Origin: Novosphingobium sp. 9U
GTDB lineage: Bacteria; Pseudomonadota; Alphaproteobacteria; Sphingomonadales; Sphingomonadaceae
Reading direction: 5' to 3'
Assembly: GCF_902506425.1 (NCBI RefSeq)
Contig: NZ_LR732469.1
Span: 2,761,519-2,825,518, forward strand
Length of the DNA: 64,000 nt
Shown: piece by piece, positions 1 to 7,989 of the stretch
How positions within the stretch are numbered: position 1 is the first letter of the stretch
How the letters are laid out: every line of letters begins with the position of its first letter
Notes under the pieces: model-generated
Told to the model about the DNA's origin: nothing
Seen by the model: only the letters and a program-made list of their open reading frames with translations
Databases searched by the model: none
Made by a program: the position numbers and the translations under genes

Positions 1-167
1 AAGTTGGCGCGCAGCGTGGAGATTGCGCGCAAGGCTTCGACGACTTGGCCAAGCGGGTTCGCAGCTTGCGCGGCGGCCGGCACAGGGACGGTCAGGGCAG
101 GAACGCAAAGCGCGGCCAAAGCGGCCGCGCTCGCGTATGTACGAAGGGTTTTCAAAGACTGGTTCAT
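1..167 (-). CDS. LolA-family outer-membrane lipoprotein carrier, N-terminal fragment
   Basis: The gene runs off the left edge of the window, so only the first 55 codons are visible. The start is an ATG at 167 preceded by a GGGAG ribosome binding site. The product begins with a classical Sec signal peptide: a basic N-terminus, a hydrophobic Ala/Leu stretch and a probable cleavage after AAAQA. This is followed by PLGQVVEALRAISTLRAN, which resembles the first helix of LolA-like periplasmic chaperones that carry lipoproteins to the outer membrane. The family call is inferred from this short stretch and from its place beside rpmG. The remaining domain is outside the window. Confidence 0.6.
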   Translation of the reverse strand, partial: MNQSLKTLRTYASAAALAALCVPALTVPVPAAAQAANPLGQVVEALRAISTLRAN

Positions 168-225
168 AGGCTCCCTATGCGGGTCTCAGCCTTGAACCGG
201 CCCTGAATCGCCGGAAGCTGAGCCC

Positions 226-393
226 TTACTTGATCTTGGCTTCCTTGAACTCGACGTGCTTGCGCACGACGGGATCGTACTTCTTGAAGCTCATTTTCTC
301 GGTCGTGTTCCGCGGATTCTTCTTCGTGACGTAGAAGAAGCCGGTGTCGGCGGTCGAGACCAGACGGATCTTGACGGTTGCGGGCTTCGCCAT
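226..393 (-). CDS. rpmG: 50S ribosomal protein L33
   Basis: The gene encodes a 55-residue L33, a small protein of the large ribosomal subunit near the E site. The sequence starts [20 protein letters not shown] and contains the typical YVTKKNPRN segment, ending in EFKEAKIK. It has no CxxC pairs, so it is the zinc-independent form. The length and sequence match alphaproteobacterial L33 from end to end. It reads in the same direction as the LolA-like gene and ends 58 bases before it. The gene is shorter than 60 codons. Confidence 0.96.
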   Translation of the reverse strand: MAKPATVKIRLVSTADTGFFYVTKKNPRNTTEKMSFKKYDPVVRKHVEFKEAKIK

Positions 394-549
394 GGCGCTT
401 GTCCTGTTCCTTTAGAGCCGCGCCGTGGCGGCCGCTGTACGCTGTTTCGAAATAAATGAGGGCGGCAACAACGCACCGCCCCGCAAGGCTGCGGCCCATG
501 GCGGATGAGCGTGGGTGAGTCAAGGGGTGGGGTTGTTGCAGGAGGTTCG

Positions 550-654
550 CTGTCGGGCTTCGACAAGCTCAGCCCAGGCGGTGTTGGACTATATTCCTGC
601 ATGCCCGAGGTTCGCCCAAGAAGCGTTGGAGCTGAGCTTGTCGAAGCCCGACAG
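550..654. repeat. REP-type inverted repeat (23-bp perfect arms)
   Basis: The arms at 550-572 and 632-654 are exact reverse complements, with the core GGCTTCGACAAGCTCAG. The 59-base spacer has no coding signature. The same core is known as a highly repeated extragenic palindrome in sphingomonads and related bacteria. It occupies the gap between ppk2 and rpmG (394-667), where nothing else was recognised. It could fold into a hairpin and act on mRNA stability, but that is inference. Confidence 0.8.
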
Positions 655-667
655 CCGCCCTCGCGGC

Positions 668-1447
668 CTATGCTTCTTGATGCGAAGCGATCGGCTTCAA
701 CACCCCGAACTCCTCACGCGCCGGCTCATGGCCGAGCGGCTTGAAGTCCAGCGCCGGCGCCTCGCACTGCGTGTCCGGCAAACGGTCGAGCAGGTTGCGG
801 ATCAGGGTCAGCCGCCCGCGCCGCTGGTCGTTGAAGTCGACGAGGGTCCACGGCGCATGCGGCGTGTGCGTTGCGGCCAGCATCGCCTCGCGGGCCTCGG
901 TATAGGCGGTGTACTTGTCGCGTGCGGCAAGATCGACCGGTGAGAGCTTCCAGCGCTTGAGCGGATCTTCGAGCCGCTCGGCCAGGCGCTGCTCCTGTTC
1001 CTCCTGATCGCACGTCAGCCAGTACTTGAAGAGCAGGATGCCGTCATCGACCAGCATCTTCTCGAAGGCGGGCGCGTGCTCCAGGAATGCGCCGACCTGC
1101 TCGGGCGCGGCGTACCCCATCACGCGCTCCACACCGGCGCGATTGTACCAGCTGCGGTCGAACAGAACGATCTCGCCGCGCGCGGGCAAGTGCGGCACGT
1201 AGCGCTGGAAGTACCACTGCCCCTGCTCACGCTCGCTGGGCGCGGAGAGCGCGACAATGCGGCATTGGCGCGGATTGAGCACATGACTGATGGCGCCGAT
1301 CGCGCCACCCTTCCCCGCCGTGTCGCGCCCTTCGAACAGCACCACGATCCGTGCGCCGGTGACCGCGGCCCAGCGCGCCATGCCGACAAGCTCAAGCTCT
1401 AGCGGCTCGAGGGCGGCCTCGTATGCCTTGCGCTTCAATCCGCCCAT
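668..1447 (-). CDS. ppk2: Polyphosphate kinase 2 family protein
   Basis: The 259-residue product is a PPK2 kinase, which transfers phosphate between inorganic polyphosphate and nucleotides in the cytoplasm. The Walker A-type loop GRDTAGKGG lies at about residues 40-48, the Walker B-like FDRSWYNR at about 97-103, and the lid segment WKLSPVDLAARDKY further on. The length fits a single-domain PPK2. The ATG at 1447 overlaps the uppP stop as TGATG, so the two genes are translationally coupled and probably co-transcribed. Substrate preference (ADP, GDP or AMP) cannot be read from the sequence. The reading frame stays open far upstream into uppP, but that extension is only an alternative frame of uppP. 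Confidence 0.9.
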   Translation of the reverse strand: MGGLKRKAYEAALEPLELELVGMARWAAVTGARIVVLFEGRDTAGKGGAIGAISHVLNPRQCRIVALSAPSEREQGQWYFQRYVPHLPARGEIVLFDRSWYNRAGVERVMGYAAPEQVGAFLEHAPAFEKMLVDDGILLFKYWLTCDQEEQEQRLAERLEDPLKRWKLSPVDLAARDKYTAYTEAREAMLAATHTPHAPWTLVDFNDQRRGRLTLIRNLLDRLPDTQCEAPALDFKPLGHEPAREEFGVLKPIASHQEA

Positions 1448-2256
1448 CAGCGCGACAGCAGAAACACGGCGAGCGCGCCCGCGACGATGCGGTACCAGGC
1501 GAACGGCCCGAAGCCCGACTTGCTGACGAAGGCCATGAACGCCTTGATCACGACGAGCGCGACCACGAACGACACGAAGAAGCCGATGCCGATCTCGCTC
1601 CAGCCCACCGGCCCGGTGCCTGCGGCGAGGGCATGACGATTGTCGAGCAATTCCAGCGTGGTCGCGCCGACCATCGTCGGGACGGCGAGGAAGAAGCTGA
1701 ACTCCGCCGCCGTGCGCCGCTCGACGCCCATGGCGAGCGCGCCCATAATCGTTGCGCCCGATCGGCTGACGCCCGGAACCATGGCCAGGCACTGCGCGAT
1801 GCCGACACCCAAGCACTTGGAGACGGGCAGCTCGGCAACACCCGTCAGCGGACCGGGCTTGGCGACTTTCTCCACCGCCAGAATCGCGATGCCGCCGACG
1901 ATCAGCGCGTATCCCACCACGATGGGCGCTCCGAGCAGCATGTCGATGTAATCCTTCAGCAGCAGGCCCAGCATTGCCGACGGCAGGAACGCCAGCAGCA
2001 CGTTGCGCACGAACTTCACGCTCGTGGGGTTGAGCACCAGCAGCCCCGAGCCGACGGCCCAGAAGGTGCGCCAGAACTGCACGACCACCGCGAGGATCGC
2101 GCCCAACTGGATGACGATGTTGAACACTTTCCAGGTGTCCGCATCGTACCCGAACAGCGCCGAGGCCAGGATCAGGTGCCCGGTCGAGGAGACCGGCAGG
2201 AATTCGGTGAGGCCCTCGACGATGCCGAGGAGGATGGCGGTGAGCGTCAGTGTCAT
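1447..2256 (-). CDS. uppP: Undecaprenyl-diphosphatase (BacA/UppP family)
   Basis: The 269-residue integral membrane phosphatase recycles undecaprenyl pyrophosphate to the monophosphate carrier used in peptidoglycan and polysaccharide assembly. Both family signatures are present: GIVEGLTEFLPVSSTGHL (catalytic glutamates at about residues 14 and 18) and PGVSRSGATI at about 161-170. The rest is a series of hydrophobic helices. I chose the ATG at 2256 because the longer frame begins with a TTG and adds a polar stretch not usual in the family. The Shine-Dalgarno sequence is weak at either start. It is the first gene of a two-gene unit with ppk2. Confidence 0.93.
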   Translation of the reverse strand: MTLTLTAILLGIVEGLTEFLPVSSTGHLILASALFGYDADTWKVFNIVIQLGAILAVVVQFWRTFWAVGSGLLVLNPTSVKFVRNVLLAFLPSAMLGLLLKDYIDMLLGAPIVVGYALIVGGIAILAVEKVAKPGPLTGVAELPVSKCLGVGIAQCLAMVPGVSRSGATIMGALAMGVERRTAAEFSFFLAVPTMVGATTLELLDNRHALAAGTGPVGWSEIGIGFFVSFVVALVVIKAFMAFVSKSGFGPFAWYRIVAGALAVFLLSR

Positions 2257-2366
2257 CGCCGCAGAGACATGACGCGCCGCCAAGACATGTCAATTGCACT
2301 CATGCGGCGGCGCACAATAAAGCTGGCGAAACCGCGGCGTTGTAGTCGGCGCGAGGCCCGCTGCAA

Positions 2367-2546
2367 TCAGGCAGGCAGCGCCCGCGCCATGACAGGATAC
2401 TCGATCAAGGCATTGAGGATCTTGCGATAATGGCGCGCCAGCTCAAGATGGAGCGTCCGCTTCTCCGGCCGGCGATGGCCAGCCGCGATCAGGTAGCAAC
2501 GATCGATGCGCCTCAAGAGAAACTCACGAGTCATCTGCAATCGCAT
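2367..2546 (-). CDS. Small conserved-looking hypothetical protein (59 aa)
   Basis: A 59-codon ORF with an ATG at 2546 lies behind a good GGGAGA ribosome binding site eight bases upstream. The product begins MRLQMTREFLLRRIDRCYLI and is rich in Arg, Leu and His, with two or three predicted amphipathic helices and no signal peptide. Codon use is like that of neighbouring genes. It stands alone between uppP and the dehydrogenase operon, on the same strand as both. I do not recognise a family, and no function is proposed. The region 2547-2783 upstream holds only a plausible promoter and nothing else recognised. Confidence 0.55.
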   Translation of the reverse strand: MRLQMTREFLLRRIDRCYLIAAGHRRPEKRTLHLELARHYRKILNALIEYPVMARALPA

Positions 2547-2783
2547 GTTCGTCTCCCGTTACAGGCTTGTTCAACTCTTCAGGTAGAGTTTGTTCCACGT
2601 TTTTAGAGAACATGCAAAGGCAAGTGAGGCGAGCGGTCGAATCCTTGCGCTGAGCTGAACAAGACTAGCGTATGGCACAGGCCAAGCGGACGCAAGCAAT
2701 CACCGAGATGATGCGGGCGAACCCTCCGGCGATGGCGAGATCTGCGCGACTATGTCGTGCAGCCAGGACTCTCAGCCGGCAGC

Positions 2784-4160
2784 CTACCCCGCCAGCAGCA
2801 CCGCCGGAGCTTCCAGCAACCGCTTGAGCGCCTGGGCGAAACTTGCCGCATCCCAGCCGTCGACCACCCGGTGATCGCAGCTCATCGAGATGTTCATCAG
2901 CTTGCGCTTCTCGACTCGCTCCTGGCCGTCGGCGCCGGTGACGAACATCGGTCGCTCGACGATCCGATTTGGCCCGATGATCGCTACCTCCGGACGATTG
3001 ATCACCGGCGTGGTCGCAACTCCGCCCAGTAGCCCCAGCGAGGTCAGCGTGATGGTGGATCCTGACAGCTCCGAGGACTTCGCGCTGCCGTCGCGCGCAG
3101 CTTGCGCGAGTCGACCGATCTCGTGAGCAAGCTGCCACAAGTTGCGATCCTGCGCGTCGCGGATCACAGGCACCATCAGCCCTCCTGGGGTCTGCGCCGC
3201 CATGCCGAGGTGCACCGCGCCGTAGCGGCTCACGACACCCGCCTCGTCGTCGTAGTGCGCGTTGAGCATCGGGAACTCGGGGATCAGCCGGCAGATCGCG
3301 GTGATCAGGAAAGGTAGCATCGTCAGCTTCGGACGCCCGTCATTATTGGCGCCGCGCGCGGCGTTCAGCTGCGTGCGCGCCTCTTCCAAGGCTGTGACAT
3401 CGTACTCCTCGACGTAGGAGAAATGCGGGATGTTGCGCTTGGACGCGGCCATGTTCTCGGCGATCCGGCGCCTCAGGCCGATAACGCGCACTTGCTCGTC
3501 CAGACCCTTGCGCCCGGCCGGCTGGAACCCGCCCGCCGCGTTGTAGGCGAGGAACTGATCGAGATCGGCATGGCGCACGCGGCCGTCCTCGGCCGGGCGC
3601 ACTTCGCCAAGGTCGATGCCGAGATCCTGCGCGCGCTTGCGCACGGCCGGGCTAGCGAGGACTTTGGCTGATGCTTGTGCAGGTGCACTTGCTTCCGTTC
3701 GGGTCGAGCTTGTCGAGACACGGGGCTCAGGCGCTGCGCGTGGTGTCTCCACTTCGCTCGACACGAACGGAGGTGGTGAGCTGGGCTGCGAGGGCGCCGG
3801 ATCTGCAGCGATGGCACGATCGGCATCACTCGCGTCAGAGTTCTCGGCCTCGATCCGCTCTGTGACCACCTTAGCCTTCGGCGCCGGAGCCGAAGCAGGC
3901 GCCGCCTCCTCCCCCTCGCCCTCGGTTTCGATCACCACCAGCGGAGAGCCGATCGCGATCACGTCGCCTGCAGCACCGGCGACGTCGATCACCTTGCCCG
4001 AAACCGGGCTTTCCATCTCGACGGTGGCCTTGTCGGTCATCATGTCGGCGATGCGGTCGTCTTCCTCGACCATGTCGCCGATCTTTACGTGCCAGGCGAC
4101 GATCTCGGCCTCGGCAATGCCCTCACCGATGTCGGGCAGACGGAACGTGTACTTGCCCAT
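2784..4160 (-). CDS. bkdB: 2-oxo-acid dehydrogenase E2 (lipoamide acyltransferase, branched-chain type)
   Basis: The 458-residue E2 subunit transfers acyl groups from lipoamide to CoA in the multienzyme complex. An N-terminal lipoyl domain carries the modified lysine in MMTDKATVEME (Lys44). It is followed by an Ala/Pro/Ser/Glu-rich linker, a peripheral subunit-binding domain beginning near LASPAVRKRAQDLG, and the catalytic domain ending in SCDHRVVDGWDAA (catalytic His430, Asp434). It is the last gene of the E1alpha-E1beta-E2 operon, four bases after the E1beta stop. Together with the E1 architecture this favours a branched-chain 2-oxo-acid dehydrogenase over pyruvate dehydrogenase, but substrate choice is inferred. 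Residues 130-156 of the linker are encoded by a palindromic repeat. Confidence 0.93.
   Translation of the reverse strand: MGKYTFRLPDIGEGIAEAEIVAWHVKIGDMVEEDDRIADMMTDKATVEMESPVSGKVIDVAGAAGDVIAIGSPLVVIETEGEGEEAAPASAPAPKAKVVTERIEAENSDASDADRAIAADPAPSQPSSPPPFVSSEVETPRAAPEPRVSTSSTRTEASAPAQASAKVLASPAVRKRAQDLGIDLGEVRPAEDGRVRHADLDQFLAYNAAGGFQPAGRKGLDEQVRVIGLRRRIAENMAASKRNIPHFSYVEEYDVTALEEARTQLNAARGANNDGRPKLTMLPFLITAICRLIPEFPMLNAHYDDEAGVVSRYGAVHLGMAAQTPGGLMVPVIRDAQDRNLWQLAHEIGRLAQAARDGSAKSSELSGSTITLTSLGLLGGVATTPVINRPEVAIIGPNRIVERPMFVTGADGQERVEKRKLMNISMSCDHRVVDGWDAASFAQALKRLLEAPAVLLAG
3694..3771. repeat. Palindromic repeat inside the E2 linker coding region
   Basis: The arms at 3694-3720 and 3744-3771 are imperfect reverse complements built around GTCGAGCTTGTCGAGACA, the same motif class as the extragenic REP repeats of sphingomonads. 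On the minus strand the element is read in frame as FVSSEVETPRAAPEPRVSTS and the following STRTE, inside the disordered linker of E2. Neither frame nor operon structure is disturbed. Confidence 0.75.
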
Positions 4161-4164
4161 CAGA

Positions 4165-5232
4165 TCAGTCCTTCAACAGCCGATCGACCGCTTCGCCGAT
4201 GCGAACGGGACCGGGAAAATACGCCCACTCGAGGCTATGCGGATAAGGTGTGTCAAACCCGGTGACGCGCTCGACGGGCGCTTCGAGGTTATAGAAGCAG
4301 CGTTCCTGGACCAACGCCGAGAGTTCGGCACCAAAGCCGGAAGTGCGGGTCGCCTCGTGTATCACCAGGCATCTGCCGGTCTTTTCCACAGAGGCTTGCA
4401 CAGTTTCGATGTCGAGCGGGACCAGCGTGCGCAGGTCAATGATCTCGGCATCCACGCCCTTCTCGGCCAGGACTGCCTCGGCCACGTGGATCATCGTGCC
4501 GTAGCTGAGGACCGTCAGCGCCGAGCCTTCGCGTACCACCCGCGCCTTGCCGAGCGGAATGGAATAGTACCCCTCGCGCACCTTTCCGCCGGGATGGTTC
4601 TTCCAGGTCTTGGAGGGGTTGTCGTAATAGCCGTCGAACGGGCCGTTGTAGATGCGCTTGGGCTCGAAGAAGATCACCGGATCGTTATCCTCGATCGCAG
4701 CGATCAGCAGCCCCTTGGCATCGTGCGGGGTGGACGGGATCACCGTCTTGAGGCCCGCGACGTGCGTGAACAGCGCCTCCGGGCTCTGGCTATGCGTCTG
4801 CCCGCCGAAGATGCCACCACCGAAGGGCGATCGGACGGTTAGCGATGCCGTGAACTCGCCCGCCGAGCGATAGCGCATGCGCGCCGCCTCGGAGATCAGC
4901 TGGTCAAGTCCAGGGTAGATGTAGTCGGCGAACTGAATCTCGGGCACCGGGCGCAAGCCATAGGCAGCCATGCCGACCGCCGCGCCGACGATGCCGCATT
5001 CGTTGATCGGCGAATCGAACACGCGCGACTTGCCGTACTTCTTCTGCAAGCCAGCGGTGGCGCGGAACACGCCACCGAAATAGCCCACGTCCTCGCCCAA
5101 AATCACGACGTCGGGATCGCGCGCCATGGTGATGTCGAGCGCTTCGTTGATCGCCTCGATCATGTTCAGCGCGCGCGCGCCCGAAGCCGCCTGGGGGGTG
5201 TCCTGCAGGCCGACGGGTTCCTCCTCGTTCAT
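4165..5232 (-). CDS. bkdA2: 2-oxo-acid dehydrogenase E1 component, beta subunit
   Basis: The 355-residue beta subunit of an alpha2beta2 thiamine-diphosphate E1 shares the active site with the alpha subunit. Typical segments are ILGEDVGYFGGVFRAT, SPINECGIVGAAVGMAAYG, PEIQFADYIYPGLDQL and the pyrimidine-binding QTHSQSPEALFTH. Its ATG overlaps the alpha-subunit stop in ATGA, which indicates coupled translation and helps equal subunit supply. The motif ERVTGFDTPYPHSLEWAYFP near the C-terminus is characteristic of branched-chain type E1beta. The N-terminal 20 residues before MIEAINEALD look like a variable tail. Confidence 0.94.
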   Translation of the reverse strand: MNEEEPVGLQDTPQAASGARALNMIEAINEALDITMARDPDVVILGEDVGYFGGVFRATAGLQKKYGKSRVFDSPINECGIVGAAVGMAAYGLRPVPEIQFADYIYPGLDQLISEAARMRYRSAGEFTASLTVRSPFGGGIFGGQTHSQSPEALFTHVAGLKTVIPSTPHDAKGLLIAAIEDNDPVIFFEPKRIYNGPFDGYYDNPSKTWKNHPGGKVREGYYSIPLGKARVVREGSALTVLSYGTMIHVAEAVLAEKGVDAEIIDLRTLVPLDIETVQASVEKTGRCLVIHEATRTSGFGAELSALVQERCFYNLEAPVERVTGFDTPYPHSLEWAYFPGPVRIGEAVDRLLKD

Positions 5233-6548
5233 GAGCGTGGCTCCGGCATTTCGGGCGTCCAATCGGGAAACTTGGTCCGGCGTTCGCGGATGGCCTGGTC
5301 GGCCTGCTCCTCCAGATGCCAGGGCAGTTCCTCGAACACGTCCTCGAACATGGTGTGGAAGGGGTGATGCATGCCGTGGCCGAGGATACCGTTCTTCTCG
5401 GCTTGCTTCGTCGCGGCCTTGACCTCTTCGGCGACCTCGCGGTCCATGGCCGCGTGCTGCTCCTCGGACCATTCGCCCATGCCGATCAGGTGACGCATCA
5501 GGCGAGTGATCGGATCGCCTAGCGGCCACTCTTCACGCTCCTGCACCGAGCGGTAAGCGCTGGGATCGTCGGAGGTAGAGTGCCCTTCGGCGCGGTAGGT
5601 GAAATGCTCGATGAGCGTCGGCCCGCCATTGGCGCGCGCCCGATCGGCCGCCCACTGCATCGCTGCGTAGACCGCCAGGATATCGTTACCGTCCACTCGC
5701 AGCCCAGCGATGCCATAGCCCTCGGCGCGCGCCGCGAACGTCGCGCGCTCGGCCCCGGCAAACCCGGAGAAGCTGGAAATTGCCCACTGATTATTGACGA
5801 TGTTGAGCACCACCGGCGCATTGTAGACCGCGGCAAAGGTCATCGCCGCGTGGAAGTCCCCTTCGGCGCTCGATCCCTCGCCGACAAAGGCGGTGGCGAT
5901 GCGGGTATCGCCCTTGATCGCACTCGCCATCGCCCAACCGACCGCCTGCGGGTATTGCGTGGCCAGATTGCCCGAGATGGTGAAGAAGCCGTAGTCGCGC
6001 GCCGAGTACATCACCGGCAGCTGGCGGCCCTTCAGCTTGTCCGCGCGGTTCGAGTAGATCTGGTTGACCATCTCCACCAGCGGATAGTCGCGCGCGATCA
6101 GGATGCCCTGCTGGCGATAGCTGGGAAACACCATGTCCTCACGGTCGAGCGCAAAAGCCGTGGCGATGGAGATCGCCTCCTCGCCGGTGGACTTCATGTA
6201 GAAGCTGGTCTTGCCCTGGCGCTGGCTGCGATAGAGCCGATCGTCGAACGCACGGGTCAGTGCCATGGCGCGCAACATGCGGCGCAGCGTCTCTGCATCG
6301 AGCTTGGGATCCCAGGGCCCGGCTGCGCGGTACTCGTCGTCGAGCACCCGGATGAGGTCCTCGCAGAGCGGCTTGGTCTGCGAGGCCGGGCAGGTCTCGT
6401 CGGGGCGCGGTTGAGCGCCGGCCGGCGGCACGGAAATGTGCGAGTAGTCGACCTGATCGCCGGGACGAAAGCGAGGCTCGGGAACGTGCAGCTCCAGCGG
6501 CGGCAGATTGCCGCGGGGTCGCCCAGGCGCAGAGCCGCTATCGGCCAT
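5229..6548 (-). CDS. bkdA1: 2-oxo-acid dehydrogenase E1 component, alpha subunit
   Basis: The 439-residue alpha subunit performs thiamine-dependent decarboxylation of the 2-oxo acid. The ThDP motif starts at FVGEGSSAEGDFHAAMTFAA and closes with NIVNNQWAISS. The segment YRAEGHSTSDDPSAYR corresponds to the loop that carries the regulatory serines in mitochondrial homologues. About 60 N-terminal residues rich in Pro and Arg precede the conserved core. The ATG at 6548 follows a GGGAGA ribosome binding site and is the start of the operon. Size and motifs fit branched-chain 2-oxo-acid dehydrogenase, used in Val, Leu and Ile breakdown. Confidence 0.94.
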   Translation of the reverse strand: MADSGSAPGRPRGNLPPLELHVPEPRFRPGDQVDYSHISVPPAGAQPRPDETCPASQTKPLCEDLIRVLDDEYRAAGPWDPKLDAETLRRMLRAMALTRAFDDRLYRSQRQGKTSFYMKSTGEEAISIATAFALDREDMVFPSYRQQGILIARDYPLVEMVNQIYSNRADKLKGRQLPVMYSARDYGFFTISGNLATQYPQAVGWAMASAIKGDTRIATAFVGEGSSAEGDFHAAMTFAAVYNAPVVLNIVNNQWAISSFSGFAGAERATFAARAEGYGIAGLRVDGNDILAVYAAMQWAADRARANGGPTLIEHFTYRAEGHSTSDDPSAYRSVQEREEWPLGDPITRLMRHLIGMGEWSEEQHAAMDREVAEEVKAATKQAEKNGILGHGMHHPFHTMFEDVFEELPWHLEEQADQAIRERRTKFPDWTPEMPEPRS

Positions 6549-6638
6549 CGTCGTCTCCCTAATCCCGGAGCCTCACAATCGGCGGTGAAGCTTTATTCCA
6601 ATTGGGCGTCATTTTATTTCACAGCCGCGCAATGTCAA

Positions 6639-7580
6639 TCAGACCGCGACAGGTGCCGCGATATGCGCCTGCGGCGTGTAGCCGCTCACTTCCAGATCCT
6701 CGATCCGGTAGCCGAATATCGAGGCGGGCTGGCGCGCGAACCGCAGAGTCGCGGTGCCCTCGGGCGTGCGGGCAAGCTGCTCTTCGACGAGCGCGGCATG
6801 GTTGAGGTACAAGTGCACATCGGCTCCTGTCCAAACGACTTCGCCGGGCTCAAGGTTGCATTGCTGCGCCAGCATGCGGGTGAGCAGCGCCAGCGACCAC
6901 ATGTTGAACGCAAAGCCCAGGCCCAAGTCGCAACTGCGCTGAAACAGCATGCCGGAGAGGCGCCCATTGGCGACATGGAACTGGTAGGTCTTGTGGCAGG
7001 GCGGCAGCGCCATGGCGTCGAGCTCCGCGACGTTCCACCCCTCGATGATGTGCCGGCGACTGCCCGGATTGCGCTGCAGGCTCTCGACCACTTGCGCGAC
7101 CTGGTTGATGCCGGGGCCGCGGCTGAACAGCCCCTCGCCTGCCGGCTCGTACGTCGGCCAGTCGACCCATTGCTTGCCATAGACCGGCCCGAGGTCGCCC
7201 CATTGCGCCGCGAAATCCGCATCCTCGACGATCCGGCGCGAGAAGGCAGCGCGGCCGATTGCGTCGCCGGTCTCGCGCCGGTAGCGATCGAGCGGCCAGT
7301 CGGTCCAGATCTCCACCCCTTGCGCACAGAGCGAGCGGATGTTGGTAGCGCCGGTCAGGAACCACAGCAACTCGCGGCTGGCGGTTTTCCAATAGACCCG
7401 CTTGGTGGTGAGCAGCGGCATCGCGTCATCGGCCAGATCGAAGCGGATCGTCTCGCCGAACAGGGAGCGTGTGCCGACGCCGGTGCGGTCGACCCGCTCG
7501 TCGCCCTCCTCCCAGATGCGACGCATGAGGTCGAGGTACTGCCACTCCCAGTGGCGCGAGCGGTCGGCAGGCGAGGTCAT
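6639..7580 (-). CDS. thyA: Thymidylate synthase
   Basis: The enzyme methylates dUMP to dTMP with methylene-tetrahydrofolate. The nucleophile is Cys195 in ALPPCHKTYQFHV, followed by QRSCDLGLGFAFNM and the dUMP-contacting DVHLYLNH. At 313 residues it is of the longer ThyA type, with an insertion around the segment AEDADFAAQWGDLGPVYG-like region before the core. It is a single gene, on the same strand as the dehydrogenase operon but separated from it by 90 bases. The start at 7580 is the first ATG in frame. Upstream (7581-7738) only the leader before tRNA-Pro is seen. Confidence 0.96.
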   Translation of the reverse strand: MTSPADRSRHWEWQYLDLMRRIWEEGDERVDRTGVGTRSLFGETIRFDLADDAMPLLTTKRVYWKTASRELLWFLTGATNIRSLCAQGVEIWTDWPLDRYRRETGDAIGRAAFSRRIVEDADFAAQWGDLGPVYGKQWVDWPTYEPAGEGLFSRGPGINQVAQVVESLQRNPGSRRHIIEGWNVAELDAMALPPCHKTYQFHVANGRLSGMLFQRSCDLGLGFAFNMWSLALLTRMLAQQCNLEPGEVVWTGADVHLYLNHAALVEEQLARTPEGTATLRFARQPASIFGYRIEDLEVSGYTPQAHIAAPVAV

Positions 7581-7738
7581 GCACCATGGTTAGGCTCGCA
7601 TGATCGCACTGCCAACCCGGCCAGATCGCTCCAGTGTTCGGGTCTGCAGATAATACCACCCAAGCCGCTTGCCCTGCCCGGATTCGCTCTCTATAGGCGC
7701 GCTCCTGCCTCGGGCCGATGCAAGTCGGCACGATCGGT

Positions 7739-7815
7739 CGGGGAGTAGCTCAGCCTGGTAGAGCACTGTCTTCGGGAGGCAGGGGCCGGAGGTTCGAATC
7801 CTCTCTCCCCGACCA
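7739..7815 (+). tRNA. tRNA-Pro (anticodon CGG)
   Basis: A 77-base cloverleaf can be folded by hand. The acceptor stem CGGGGAG pairs with CTCCCCG, the D arm is GCTC...GAGC, and the anticodon stem CTGTC/GGCAG has loop TTCGGGA, which gives anticodon CGG with G37, as expected for proline. The T arm GGAGG-TTCGAAT-CCTCT is standard and the 3' CCA is encoded. Confidence 0.97.
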
Positions 7816-7989
7816 TTTCACGTCATAGCTATCGCGGTCTATCGGGCGTAGCGTTCGCCCGCGGCCAGAGCGGACTTCGCCATGCTGCGGTCGTACGACC
7901 ACGAGCAGCTCCCTCGCGTGCACTCAGCATCTGCGGTGGTTAACCCGCCCATAAGCATTTCCTTGTACCCCTCCGTCCGGGGCGGAGGG

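Noticed and set aside
1448..2299. Open frame joining ppk2 to 284 upstream codons
   Set aside because: It is the alternative frame of uppP, and PPK2 homologues start at MGGLKRK-like sequences.
2672..2826. Short plus-strand frame downstream of the E2 gene
   Set aside because: No ribosome binding site, and it overlaps the end of E2 on the other strand.
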